DNA of 64,000 nt from Roseateles sp. XES5 (GCF_020535545.1 NZ_CP084752.1:3437501-3501500); one strand, 5' to 3'. Shown: positions 26,028 through 35,840, counted from the stretch's first letter. The notes: generated by a model from the letters alone, not told the origin. A program made the numbers and translations.

Positions 26028-26936
26028 ATGGCATCCTTTGGCTTGAAGGTCATCCGGCTCGCGCTTTCGGGCGTGGCCAAGGTTTCTCCCGATGCGGCGG
26101 GCCGCGCCGCCTTCCGTCTCTTCGCGACGACGCCCGGCCGCCGGCCGCGCACCGCCAAGGAGAAGGAACTGTTTGCCCGCTCCGAAGGCTGGATGCGGCA
26201 GGCGCAGCGTGTCGAGCTGGCTTTTGCCGGCGGTACGGCCGTGGCGCACCGCTTCGCGGCGCGTCCCTGCGATGCCTTTGCCGGCCGCGTCCTCGTCGTG
26301 CACGGCTGGGGCTCGCGCGCGGCCTATCTCGCCACCCTGACGGAGGGGCTGGTCGCCGCCGGCCACGAGGTCGTGGCGCTCGACCTGCCGGGCCATGGTG
26401 CCTCGCGCGGGCGCACGCTGACGCTGCCGATGGCGGTCAGGGCCATTGACGCGGCCTGGCAGCGCTTCGGCGGCTTCGACTATTTCTGCGGCCATTCCTT
26501 CGGCGGCGCCTCGCTTGCCTGCGCGGCAAGCGGGCTCGTGCCCTCGGTGCCCGCGCACCGGCCGCGCCGGCTCGTCACCATCGGCTCTCCAAGCGAAATG
26601 ACCTGGCTGTTCAAGGATCTCGGGCGTTATCTGAAACTCGGCCAGAAGGCGCAGGTCGCGCTGGAGGACCATGTCGAACGCATCGCCGGCGCGCCGCTCT
26701 CCGCCTTCGATGCGGCGAGCGGGGCGGGGCGGCTCGATACGCCCATGCTGGTCATCCACGCCGAGGACGACAAGGAAGTCTCCGCGACCCATGCCCGGCG
26801 CTATGCCGCCTCCGGCCCGAACGTCACGCTGCACTGGGCGAACGGTTTCGGCCACCGCCGCATCGTCTCGGCCGAACCGGTGATCGACAGCATCGTGGAT
26901 TTTCTGGCCGAGGACCGGCGCCGCATCGCCGCCTGA
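26028..26936 (+). CDS. Alpha/beta hydrolase
   Basis: This 302-residue alpha/beta-fold hydrolase has an N-terminal helical lead (about 1-60), the oxyanion-region motif VVHGWGSRA (about residues 91-99), the nucleophile elbow GHSFGG (about 156-161, with Ser at its centre), a catalytic Asp candidate in IHAEDDKEV (about 246-254) and His in GFGHRRIV (about 276-283). Thus the Ser-Asp-His triad is complete. Substrate is unknown. It is controlled with and probably by the divergent MarR regulator. A PPOX-type flavoprotein gene follows 69 bases later on the same strand. Confidence 0.88.
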   Translation: MASFGLKVIRLALSGVAKVSPDAAGRAAFRLFATTPGRRPRTAKEKELFARSEGWMRQAQRVELAFAGGTAVAHRFAARPCDAFAGRVLVVHGWGSRAAYLATLTEGLVAAGHEVVALDLPGHGASRGRTLTLPMAVRAIDAAWQRFGGFDYFCGHSFGGASLACAASGLVPSVPAHRPRRLVTIGSPSEMTWLFKDLGRYLKLGQKAQVALEDHVERIAGAPLSAFDAASGAGRLDTPMLVIHAEDDKEVSATHARRYAASGPNVTLHWANGFGHRRIVSAEPVIDSIVDFLAEDRRRIAA

Positions 26937-27005
26937 TTGGCTTTGCGTCATGGGAATGTCATGCAAGGGTGCGATGCGCCGAAGGGCACAGCACAGGAGC
27001 AGGAC

Positions 27006-27614
27006 ATGACCATCGTCACCTCGGTCGAGGAATTGCAGGCACTTTACGGCGAACCGGGCGAGGCCTCGCTCGTCAAGGTGACGGACCACCTCCTTCCCGA
27101 ATACCGCGCGATGATCGCGGCCTCGCCCTTCATGGCGCTTGCCACCGTCGGGCCGGAGGGGCTCGACTGCTCGCCGCGCGGCGACGCCGGCGCGGTCATC
27201 CATATCGAGGACGAGCGCACGCTGATGCTGCCCGACTGGCGCGGCAACAACCGCATCGATTCGCTCTCCAACATCGTGCGCGATCCGCGCGTGGCGCTGA
27301 TGTTCCTCATTCCGGGCTCCAATACGACCATGCGGCTTAACGGCCGCGCCGTGGTGCGCGTCGACGACGCGATCACGCAGCGCTTCGTCATGGACGGCCG
27401 CCATCCGCGCGCCGTCGTTGTCATCGCCATCGAGGAGGTCTATTCGCAATGCGCCCGGGCCGTTCTGCGCGCCGACCTCTGGAACCCGGAGAAGTTCCGC
27501 GATACGTCCCTGCTGCCGACGGTGGGGCAGATGCTCGCCTCGGCCAAGAAGGGCTTCGACGGCGACAGCTATGACCGGGAGTGGCCGGGCAGGGCCGCCA
27601 AGACCATGTGGTAG
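27006..27614 (+). CDS. Pyridoxamine 5'-phosphate oxidase-family FMN-binding protein
   Basis: This 202-residue split-barrel flavoprotein contains MALATVGPEGLDCSPRGDAG (about residues 43-62), LPDWRGNNRIDSLSNIVRDP (about 77-96) and FLIPGSNTTMRLNGRA (about 102-117). This is the branch of the PNPOx-like superfamily often named MSMEG_1061-type. Members bind FMN or F420 and reduce or oxidise small molecules; true vitamin B6 synthesis is unlikely because the substrate tail of PdxH is missing. CAGGAGCAGGAC precedes ATG 27006. It may form a unit with the hydrolase upstream. Confidence 0.87.
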   Translation: MTIVTSVEELQALYGEPGEASLVKVTDHLLPEYRAMIAASPFMALATVGPEGLDCSPRGDAGAVIHIEDERTLMLPDWRGNNRIDSLSNIVRDPRVALMFLIPGSNTTMRLNGRAVVRVDDAITQRFVMDGRHPRAVVVIAIEEVYSQCARAVLRADLWNPEKFRDTSLLPTVGQMLASAKKGFDGDSYDREWPGRAAKTMW

Positions 27615-27694
27615 GACCGGCATGGCGAATATCCATGCGGTCAGGCCCGTCTTGTCAGTGATCGAAAATGGCTTCGGCCGATTGGGAGCATGAA

Positions 27695-28078
27695 ATGCGG
27701 ACAGGAATTTTTGCGGCAACCTTCGCGGCGGTCATGGCGGTCTCGGGCGCCGCGCATGCGGACGAACTGCTGGAGAGCTACAACGCCTATATCGGCCAGG
27801 ACGATCTCTACAATTCCAGCGGCGCGCGCCTGACCCAGCCCTGGCAGGTCATCCGTCAGGACCGTGCCAACGTGCACCGCTTCGGCATCAGCCAGCCGGG
27901 CGACGACACGGACGGCTATTTCGATTCCGCCCGCAACCGTGATCTGGCCGAGCGCATGATCCGCGACGGCCGCATGGAGAACAGCGCGGCCCGCAGCCTG
28001 CTGCGCGGCGACGTGCGCATCTATGTCGAAGTCTGGCGCGGCTCCAATGGCGACTATCTTGCGATCACCGTGGATTAA
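27695..28078 (+). CDS. Small exported protein of unknown function
   Basis: This 127-residue protein has a signal peptide (MRTGIFAATFAAVMAVSGAAHA, cleaved after about residue 22). The mature 105 residues include ELLESYNAYIGQDDLYNSSGARL and end in LRGDVRIYVEVWRGSNGDYLAITVD. I do not recognise the family. ATG 27695 has GGGAG upstream and gives the signal peptide; ATG 27668 is less suitable. The next gene (M15 peptidase) starts inside its 3' end in another frame, so the two are translationally linked and may act together in the periplasm. Confidence 0.75.
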   Translation: MRTGIFAATFAAVMAVSGAAHADELLESYNAYIGQDDLYNSSGARLTQPWQVIRQDRANVHRFGISQPGDDTDGYFDSARNRDLAERMIRDGRMENSAARSLLRGDVRIYVEVWRGSNGDYLAITVD

Positions 28079-28862
28079 GCGCGGCCTCGCCGCCGCGGTC
28101 GCGCTGGCGGCCGGTCTGCCCCAGGTCCGCGCGGCCGAGCCCGATCCCGCGACCCGTCTGAAGCTGCTCGTGGACGCCTATCCGGAAAGCCTTGCCGGCG
28201 TGGACGGCAACAGGCTTGTCTTCCGCGATGGCGGATCGGCGCTCGAGATCGACGATGGCAAGGCCAAGGACCATCAGGCGGCGCTTAAGGCCGGCGATGT
28301 CGAGGACAGTCTTCGGCAGGTCTACCCGCTGGGGGCCTGCGAGAAGAAGCCGGCGGTGAATGCCGATCCCGGCCGCATTCGCAGCGATGCGCTGATGATG
28401 CGACTCTATGGCGGATCGGCAAAGGCCGTGGAGGCCGACCTCGTGCGCGTCGACTGGTTCGGCGCGACGTTGCGCGTGACGAAGCGGCAGGGGGCCGCCG
28501 CGGCGCTGGAGAAGGTGCGCGACGCGCTGGCGGAACGGCCGGAGCTGAAACGCTATCTTGCGCCCTCGGCCGGCACGTTCAACTGGCGCAAGGTCTCGGG
28601 CGCGCCGAACCTTTCGGTGCACAGTTTCGGCGCGGCCATCGATCTCAACACGAAATATGCCGATTACTGGGTCTGGTCGGGCGGCAAGCCGGGCAAGGTG
28701 CCGACCTATGCCAACAAGTATCCGCTGGAGATCGTCGAGCTCTTCGAGCGTCACGGCTTCATCTGGGGCGGCCGGTGGTATCACTACGATACGATGCATT
28801 TCGAGTACCGGCCGGAACTCATCGCCATCGCGAAGGCGGCAGGCGCTTCGGCTTGCCGCTAG
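28047..28862 (+). CDS. M15-family D-alanyl-D-alanine carboxypeptidase-like protein
   Basis: This 271-residue exported protein has a signal-like N-terminus (IKRGLAAAVALAAGLPQVRA). Its C-terminal zinc peptidase core has LSVHSFGAAIDLN (about residues 190-202; His and Asp ligands) and HYDTMHFEYRPEL (about 249-261; second His ligand and catalytic region). M15 enzymes cut D-Ala peptides in peptidoglycan. The start is uncertain: GTG 28023 or ATG 28047, both inside the preceding gene by 32 bases or more. Its TAG stop is part of the second copy of the palindromic element. The region after residue 130 is typical of the VanY/M15_4 group. Confidence 0.82.
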   Translation: MATILRSPWIKRGLAAAVALAAGLPQVRAAEPDPATRLKLLVDAYPESLAGVDGNRLVFRDGGSALEIDDGKAKDHQAALKAGDVEDSLRQVYPLGACEKKPAVNADPGRIRSDALMMRLYGGSAKAVEADLVRVDWFGATLRVTKRQGAAAALEKVRDALAERPELKRYLAPSAGTFNWRKVSGAPNLSVHSFGAAIDLNTKYADYWVWSGGKPGKVPTYANKYPLEIVELFERHGFIWGGRWYHYDTMHFEYRPELIAIAKAAGASACR

Positions 28863-28963
28863 AGTTTGTCAGGGAAAAGTGGGAACCGATTTTCCCGAAA
28901 AGACAAACGAAAACAAAAGAATTTAGAGCATGTCTGGTTCAATCTGAACCTGGCATGCTCTAG
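28859..28963 (-). repeat. RIME/ABC-like palindromic intergenic element, copy 2 (inverted)
   Basis: This is the reverse-oriented second copy of the element at 25404-25507. On the minus strand it runs CTAGAGCATGCCAGGTTCA ... and ends CAAACTCTAG. The GCATGyC/GACATGC dyad and the GGTTCCCACTTTTCCC segment are both kept. Like copy 1 it lies between convergent genes, and its edge supplies the TAG stop of the M15 peptidase gene. The two copies bracket a 3.4-kb block. Confidence 0.85.
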
Positions 28964-29007
28964 CCGCGCCGAAGCGTTGCCGCCTCGGCTGGAAATGCGT
29001 GAGTGGC

Positions 29008-29655
29008 TCAATCCCGCACGATGACCGTCGCGCCGGCCGTCACCTGGGCATAGAGATGTTCGACGTCTTCGTTCGCCATGCGGATGCAGCCGGACGATTG
29101 CGCCTTGCCGAGCGAGGACGGCTGGTTGGTGCCGTGGATGCGGTAGATGGTCGAGCCGAGATAGATGGCGCGCGAGCCGAGCGGGTTGTCGAGGCCGCCC
29201 TTCATCGAGACCGGCAGGATCTTGCCTTTCTTGGCTTCCCGGGCGCGCATGTCTTCCGGCGGCGTCCAGGTCGGCCATTCGGTCTTGCCGGTCACCTTTT
29301 CCGTGCCGGTCCAGATGAAGCCCTCGCGGCCGACGCTGACGGCGTATTTCACCGCAAGGCCCGAGCCGAGCACGTGGTAGAGGCGGCGTTCGGAATTGTC
29401 GACGATGATCGTGCCGGGCGCGACATCCTCGTTGAAGGCGACGAGTTCGCGGGCAATCGGGGCGCGGGAAACGGCGGCGATCTTCTTGTCCGCCTTCACG
29501 GGCTTGCCGCCCGAGAGCACCTGCAGCCAGCCCGTCTTCTGGACGGAGGAAGACAGCGAGGCGACTTCGATGGGGTCGACGGCATTGTCGGCGGCATAGG
29601 CGGCGCCGGCGGTGGAGAGGAGGCCGGCGAGAAGGGCGATGGCGAGCGTTTTCAT
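29008..29655 (-). CDS. L,D-transpeptidase (YkuD/ErfK type)
   Basis: This 215-residue exported enzyme has signal peptide MKTLAIALLAGLLSTAGAAYA (1-21) and a YkuD catalytic domain from about residue 85. Catalytic motif: IHGTNQPSSLG (about 172-182), followed by SSGCIRMANEDVEHLY (about 186-201) with nucleophilic Cys and Arg. Such enzymes form 3-3 crosslinks in peptidoglycan or attach outer-membrane proteins to it; rhizobia depend heavily on them for polar growth. It stands alone. A second, much larger L,D-transpeptidase is at 33.1 kb. Confidence 0.92.
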   Translation of the reverse strand: MKTLAIALLAGLLSTAGAAYAADNAVDPIEVASLSSSVQKTGWLQVLSGGKPVKADKKIAAVSRAPIARELVAFNEDVAPGTIIVDNSERRLYHVLGSGLAVKYAVSVGREGFIWTGTEKVTGKTEWPTWTPPEDMRAREAKKGKILPVSMKGGLDNPLGSRAIYLGSTIYRIHGTNQPSSLGKAQSSGCIRMANEDVEHLYAQVTAGATVIVRD

Positions 29656-29762
29656 CTGTGCTGTCCCTGTCTGGAGGCCGGGTCTTCATGCCCGGCGCCT
29701 TGTTCTGATGGGGACGTTTTAGGACAGCACCGCCCGGCGCGATGTTCCGGCGGGAACAGGCC

Positions 29763-29840
29763 TCAGAAGGGCTGGATCCAGACGAGGCTGCTCAGCATCA
29801 GCACGGCGATCATCGTCATTTCGAGAAATCCGGTTTGCAT
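29763..29840 (-). CDS. Predicted 25-residue membrane peptide
   Basis: A 25-codon ORF begins ATG 29840 and ends TGA at 29763; the peptide starts MQTGFLEMTMIAVLMLSSLV and ends WIQPF. Residues 9-22 form one hydrophobic helix. A very strong ribosome site, AAAGGAGGAG, lies 6 bases upstream, much better than that of most genes nearby. It sits in the 320-base gap between a diguanylate cyclase and an L,D-transpeptidase, both on the same strand. No known family comes to mind. Evidence is the ribosome site plus the membrane-like composition; expression is unproven. Confidence 0.5.
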   Translation of the reverse strand: MQTGFLEMTMIAVLMLSSLVWIQPF

Positions 29841-29930
29841 GGCACGCTCCTCCTTTGGCGGGAAAACGCCGGCAGGCCGCCATGGTTCCGCCGGATTTCG
29901 CGCGGGAAGAAAAATCGTTGCCAAAATGCA

Positions 29931-29955
29931 AAACGGCGCCGCTGGGGCGCCGTTT
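29931..29955 (-). terminator. Terminator after the GGDEF gene
   Basis: A 10-bp perfect stem (AAACGGCGCC / GGCGCCGTTT) with a 5-base loop is followed on the minus strand by TGCATTTT. It lies 21 bases past the diguanylate cyclase stop. Confidence 0.85.
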
Positions 29956-29975
29956 CGGGACAGGATCGGGCCGTC

Positions 29976-31046
29976 CTATTTCCGATAGATCAGCCAGCTC
30001 TTGGCGAAATCCTTCTTCATGCCGTCCTCGAAGGCCATGGTGCGGTTGCGGCCGCCGTTCTTGGCGCAGTAGAGGGCGATGTCGGCCTTCGAGTAGAGTT
30101 CGCCGGGGCCTTCCGCCCAGGACGCCATGCAGAAGCCGAGCGAGATGGTGATCGGGCCGTAGTTGACGCCGGTCTTGGAATTCTTGAAGGGTGTGTGCTC
30201 CAGCGCGGTGCGGATGCGCTCGGCGATCGCCATCGCCTCGTCCTCGGTATTGCCTTCCACGATCATGGCGAATTCCTCGCCGCCGGTGCGGGCGACGAGA
30301 ATGTCCTTGCGCACATTGGCGCGGATCAGGCTGCCGACCGAGGCGAGGATCTTGTCGCCGACGGGGTGACCGTAGGTGTCGTTGATCTTCTTGAAATGGT
30401 CGATATCGGCGAGGATCAGCGCGGTGACGTTGCGCGACATCGGGGAATTGTAGATGGCCGAGAGCTTGTCGTCGAAGGCGCGGCGGTTGGAGAGCTGCGT
30501 CAGCGAATCCGTGTTGGCGATGCGCTTGTACTCGTCCAGCTCCTTGCGGACATTCTCCATCTCGCGCGACTTCTGCGTGACGTTCTCCACCATCTCCTTG
30601 CCCTGGCTGATGGTGTCGCCGGTCGCTTCCGTCAGGACGCTGATGACGCTCTTGATGATATCGACGCTGGTCGTGTTCTTGCCGTTGATGCGCACGAAGG
30701 TTTCGTCGAGCAGCTTGTTGTAGCTTTCGAGCGAGGTCTGTTCCTGCTTGAGCAGGCGCAGCAGGCCTTCCAGTTCGCCGACGATCTTGGTGTGCACGCC
30801 GTCGATGGAGGTCGCACCGTGGTGATGGCCGAAATACTGCTCGCCGATCTCGTCCAGCTCCTCCTGCGAGGCCTTGCTGCCGAGGGCGGCAAGCTCGCGC
30901 GTCAACTTGGGGTTGGAGCCGATATAGGCTTCGTAGAACAGCTCGTAATTGCGGGGAATGGGAGAAACGCCCATTATGCGCATGGCGTAGGTCACTTGCG
31001 CCGCGATATCCGGCACCTGGACCTTCTGCGCAACTGCCGTATTCAT
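29976..31046 (-). CDS. Diguanylate cyclase (GGDEF), soluble
   Basis: This 356-residue protein has a helical N-terminal region (residues 1-185) without membrane helices; it includes NYELFYEAYIGSNPKL and a coiled coil at about 125-180. A GGDEF domain follows: DSLTQLSNRRAFDDKL (about 187-202), the metal-binding ADIDHFKKINDTYGH, and the active-site loop TGGEEFAM near residue 269. GGEEF is an active variant that makes cyclic di-GMP from two GTP. No RxxD inhibitory site is evident just before the loop. Start ATG 31046 has AGGAGCAGC upstream; a longer start at 31088 is less likely. It is probably its own transcript, ending at the hairpin at 29931. Confidence 0.92.
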   Translation of the reverse strand: MNTAVAQKVQVPDIAAQVTYAMRIMGVSPIPRNYELFYEAYIGSNPKLTRELAALGSKASQEELDEIGEQYFGHHHGATSIDGVHTKIVGELEGLLRLLKQEQTSLESYNKLLDETFVRINGKNTTSVDIIKSVISVLTEATGDTISQGKEMVENVTQKSREMENVRKELDEYKRIANTDSLTQLSNRRAFDDKLSAIYNSPMSRNVTALILADIDHFKKINDTYGHPVGDKILASVGSLIRANVRKDILVARTGGEEFAMIVEGNTEDEAMAIAERIRTALEHTPFKNSKTGVNYGPITISLGFCMASWAEGPGELYSKADIALYCAKNGGRNRTMAFEDGMKKDFAKSWLIYRK

Positions 31047-31151
31047 ATCGGCTGCTCCTGATTTCGTTCGTTGGCTCCCATCCCCCAAAATAGAGCGGAA
31101 ATGCTTTGGGAATCCTTAACGGTTGTAATTTCCGTAAGGGGAGCCGGAAAG

Positions 31152-31183
31152 AAAAAAGGCCGCAAATCCAACGATCTGCGGCC
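31152..31183 (-). terminator. Terminator after fumC
   Basis: On the minus strand GGCCGCAGATC pairs imperfectly with GATTTGCGGCC over a GTTG loop and is followed by six T. It lies 31 bases beyond the fumC stop codon. Confidence 0.85.
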
Positions 31184-31213
31184 CCCGCAGCGGGAATATT
31201 CAGAAATTCTGTC

Positions 31214-32605
<1,392 letters not shown>

Positions 32606-33140
32606 AGTGCGTCCCGTTTCTTCGAGCCCATGCGTCAAGGTCTGCCGCCGGCGATGCCGCCGCATGGGGCGCGGCAGGCCGGGCGAGCGCGGGCAATCCG
32701 GGGAGGCCCGCGCTGGCGCGAAATCGCGCAATTCTCTGGCCCATCCGCGACCCAGTTGCAAGGGTGGATTTGCCCGTCACGGCCGAGACTTTCGGTTAAA
32801 ATCGATTAGGCCGCGAGGGCCGATGGAGGGTTGTCGGGCGGCCTTTGCGGTTGTGCTTTTTCCATCACAACCGTCCGCCGATTTTTTATGCGGTTTTCCC
32901 GCGGGCGGCGGGAAGCGGCTTGCGAAAAGCAAAAAATACGCGTCGATTCAAATTTTTACGCGGCCTGATCCGTCATGCCTGCCATGGTCCGGCGTCACGG
33001 TTTCGTGAGGCCTGGAGGGGCTGGCGGGGAGGGGCGTTTCCTTTTCATTCACCATCCTTTCCTATAACTTACCGGCCTGCTGGTTCGGGCGCCGCCAGGG
33101 ACCGCGATGGGCGGTTCATACGGGGAATGGAATACGACTT
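32606..33140. other. 535-base intergenic region upstream of fumC and a large L,D-transpeptidase
   Basis: The flanking genes are divergent. ORFs here are short, overlap one another and lack ribosome sites. The part at 32,925-32,965 is AT-rich, and CCTATAACTT at about 33,060 could be the -10 region for the downstream transpeptidase. I see no RNA gene or strong stem. Confidence 0.4.
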
Positions 33141-35021
33141 ATGAAGCTGACAAAGACTGCCGTGCTGGCCGCTGCGCTGGCGCTTTCCTGTGCCACCATC
33201 ACGCTCCACGCCGCGCCTGCCAACGCCATCACGCTGATGGACTTCATCCGCGGCGGCAAGAAGAAAGAACCCAAGCGCGAAGCGCTGCCCGGCGTCGAGA
33301 CGGGCCTCGCGCTGCCGGGCGCCGAGGTCAAGCAGGAGCCGAGGCCCCTGCCGCGCGTCACCGGCCCGCGCTACTATACCTACAAGGCCGACGCCCTGAA
33401 GCGCGTCGCCGTCGACAAGTTCGCCGATCCGGTCGTCACCAGCTCGATTTCCACCGATGTCGCGCCGGCGGGCGATGCCGGCATCCGCGCGGCCTTTTCG
33501 ACCGTCAACCTGCGCGCGTCCGCGGACGCTGCCAAGGCGGTCGAGACCTATTACAGCGACAAGAAGGGCTTCCTCTGGATCCAGGGCACCGGCATTACCG
33601 AGAAGGCGAAGACGGCGATCGCCGTGCTGGCCGATGCGGCGTCCGTCGGTCTCGACCCCTGGGACTATGCGGTGAAAATTCCCGCCGACAGCTTCGACAG
33701 CGCCAACATGAATGCGCGCTATAGCGAGCTGGCGACGTTCGAGCTCGCGCTTTCCGCCGCCGTTGCGACCTATGTGCAGGACGCCGCGCGCGGCCGCATC
33801 GATCCCAACCGCATTTCGGGCTATCACGACTTCAAGCGCAAGGACGTCAATCTCGTCGCGGCGCTGAAGAACGTCGGCCTCAGCGGCAACGTCAAGGCGT
33901 ATCTCGAAAGCCGTTCGCCGATGAGCGACGACTTCCTTGCGCTGAAGGCCGAACTTGCGAAGCTGAAGGCGGAAACCCAGGGTGACGACCGTGTGGTCAT
34001 TGCCGAAGGCACGCTGCTGAAGCCCGGCCAGAGCAATCCGGAACTCGCCAATATCGTCAAGGGTATCGTCAAGCACGGTTCCGACGCGCTGAAGACCGAG
34101 CATTCGGTGACCATCGCGTCCTACAAGGACACGCCGGACTACACGCCGGAACTCGTTGCGCTGGTCGAAGCCTTCCAGAAGGAAAACGGCCTGAAGCCGG
34201 ACGGCGTCGTCGGAAAGGCATCCATCCGCAAGATGGTGGGCGGCGATTCCGTCGCCGACAAGGTCGCCAAGCTCGAAGTGGCGCTGGAACAGGCGCGCTG
34301 GCTGCCGGTCGATCTCGGCGCGCGCCACGTCTTCATCAACCAGCCGGCCTTCATGGTCTATTACTACGAAGAGGGCCGCGAGAAGTTCTCGATGCGCACG
34401 GTGGTCGGCTCAAAGTCGAACCAGACCTACTTCTTCGAGGATCGCATCCAGACCGTCGAGGTCAATCCGTACTGGGGCGTGCCGCAGTCGATCATCATCA
34501 ACGAGATGCTGCCGAAGCTGCGCAACGATCCGTCCTATCTCGACCGCATGGGCTATGAAGTGGCCGTCGGCGGGCAGGCCGTCGCCTCGTCCTCGGTCAA
34601 CTGGAACGGCTCCACGTCGGGCATTTCCGTTCGCCAGCCGCCGAGCGGCGACAATGCGCTGGGCGAGTTGAAGATCCTCTTCCCGAACAGCCACGCCATC
34701 TACATGCACGACACGCCTTCGAAGAGCTTCTTCAAGAAGGACATGCGCGCGCTGAGCCATGGCTGCGTGCGCCTTGCAGAACCGCGCAAGATGGCCGCCG
34801 CGGTGCTGGGCGTCAGCGAGGAGGATGTCGGCAAGGAAATCTCGGCTGGCCGCAACAAGGCGCTGACCGTCAAGGCGGATATCCCGATCTATATCGCCTA
34901 TTTCACCGCCTGGCCGAACAAGGATGGCGCGGTCGAATATTTCGACGACGTCTATGGTCGCGACGACTACATGCGCAAGGCATTTGCCGCCACGCGCGCT
35001 GCCCGGAAGGTGGAGAGCTGA
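33141..35021 (+). CDS. Large L,D-transpeptidase (YcbB/LdtD type)
   Basis: This 626-residue exported protein has a signal peptide (residues 1-29, ending NA). A long scaffold domain follows (about 100-290). The peptidoglycan-binding domain has LVALVEAFQKENGLKPDGVVG (about 338-358). The YkuD catalytic domain contains NPYWGVPQSIIINEMLPKL (about 437-455) and the active site MHDTPSKSFFKKDMRALSHG followed by CVRL (about 522-545), with His-Gly-Cys-Arg intact. This layout is that of YcbB/LdtD enzymes, which make 3-3 peptidoglycan crosslinks and can bypass beta-lactam-sensitive transpeptidases. It ends 4 bases before the convergent aph gene. Confidence 0.93.
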   Translation: MKLTKTAVLAAALALSCATITLHAAPANAITLMDFIRGGKKKEPKREALPGVETGLALPGAEVKQEPRPLPRVTGPRYYTYKADALKRVAVDKFADPVVTSSISTDVAPAGDAGIRAAFSTVNLRASADAAKAVETYYSDKKGFLWIQGTGITEKAKTAIAVLADAASVGLDPWDYAVKIPADSFDSANMNARYSELATFELALSAAVATYVQDAARGRIDPNRISGYHDFKRKDVNLVAALKNVGLSGNVKAYLESRSPMSDDFLALKAELAKLKAETQGDDRVVIAEGTLLKPGQSNPELANIVKGIVKHGSDALKTEHSVTIASYKDTPDYTPELVALVEAFQKENGLKPDGVVGKASIRKMVGGDSVADKVAKLEVALEQARWLPVDLGARHVFINQPAFMVYYYEEGREKFSMRTVVGSKSNQTYFFEDRIQTVEVNPYWGVPQSIIINEMLPKLRNDPSYLDRMGYEVAVGGQAVASSSVNWNGSTSGISVRQPPSGDNALGELKILFPNSHAIYMHDTPSKSFFKKDMRALSHGCVRLAEPRKMAAAVLGVSEEDVGKEISAGRNKALTVKADIPIYIAYFTAWPNKDGAVEYFDDVYGRDDYMRKAFAATRAARKVES

Positions 35022-35025
35022 TCCG

Positions 35026-35826
35026 TCAGCCCCAGGTCAGCGGATCCAGCCTGAGATAGAATGCGAGGCGCCCCCTGTCGGGCGCCTCTATTTTTATGGT
35101 CCTGAAGAGAATGTCGAAGGCCTTCTCCGCCTCGTCCGCGCTCGTCCAGTTTTCTCCGGCATTGGCCAGCATCAGCGTCAGGTCCGAATAGCGGTCGGCG
35201 GTGCCGAGCCGGCCGAGGTCGATCAGGCCCGTGCAGCGCAGCGTGACGGGGTCCACCAGGATGTTCGGCATGCAGGGATCGCCGTGGCAGACGACACGGC
35301 CGGCGGCTTCCTGCGCGAGCCGCAAGGGCAATTCCGCCTCTACGCGCGCCAGCAGGTCTTCGCCCGGCATTTGCCTGTCCTCGTCCGGCAGGAAATCCGG
35401 ATTGACGGCGCTGCGCGAGACGACGTCGGCGGCGCGGGCGGCAAGTTCCGCGAGGGATTTTCCGAAGGGGCAGTTTTCAGCGGGAAGGGCGTGCACGGCT
35501 GCAAGCTGTTCGACCATCGAGGGCCAGGCCTTGATGAGGTCGGCGCCCGAAAGCGAAGCGGCGGGAATGCCGGGAAGGGCGGTCATGACCAGGCAGGCGC
35601 CGTGCTCGTTCTCGCGCCAGTCGACCGCCTCCGGGCAGGCCACGGCCCTGCCGGCGAGCCAGGCGAGACGGTCGCGCTCGCCGGCCAGCGCTTCGGCGCG
35701 CGGACGCGCGGCGATCTTGGCATAGCGTTGCCCGTCGGCGCTGCGGAAGACCCGGTCGCCCGATTCGCCCTGATGCGCCGGGATCCAGCCGGACCGGATA
35801 TCGAGAAGAGCTTCCATCCAGTCCAC
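35026..35826 (-). CDS. APH(3'')-type aminoglycoside (streptomycin) phosphotransferase homologue
   Basis: This 266-residue kinase closely follows APH(3'')-Ib (StrA) as I remember it, from GESGD at residues 18-22 to the identical C-terminal [14 protein letters not shown]. Long shared stretches include [22 protein letters not shown] and [16 protein letters not shown]. Catalytic elements are present: [11 protein letters not shown] (Brenner motif, His-x-Asp...Asn) and GLIDLGRLG (metal-binding Asp). StrA phosphorylates streptomycin at the 3'' hydroxyl. The start is probably GTG 35826, which has AGGAG five bases upstream; ATG 35817 is possible. The gene follows gph by 14 bases on the same strand, with no mobile element nearby and base composition like its neighbours, so it looks native rather than acquired. 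Confidence 0.88.
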   Translation of the reverse strand: MDWMEALLDIRSGWIPAHQGESGDRVFRSADGQRYAKIAARPRAEALAGERDRLAWLAGRAVACPEAVDWRENEHGACLVMTALPGIPAASLSGADLIKAWPSMVEQLAAVHALPAENCPFGKSLAELAARAADVVSRSAVNPDFLPDEDRQMPGEDLLARVEAELPLRLAQEAAGRVVCHGDPCMPNILVDPVTLRCTGLIDLGRLGTADRYSDLTLMLANAGENWTSADEAEKAFDILFRTIKIEAPDRGRLAFYLRLDPLTWG

Positions 35827-35840
35827 GGGCACTCCTGGGG

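Noticed and set aside
25404..28963. Inverted repeats considered as insertion sequence or transposon ends
   Set aside because: No transposase lies between them; each copy has internal dyads and sits between convergent genes, as intergenic mosaic elements do.
32606..33140. Short ORFs in the gap between fumC and the large L,D-transpeptidase
   Set aside because: They lack ribosome sites and overlap one another on both strands, and none resembles a known protein.
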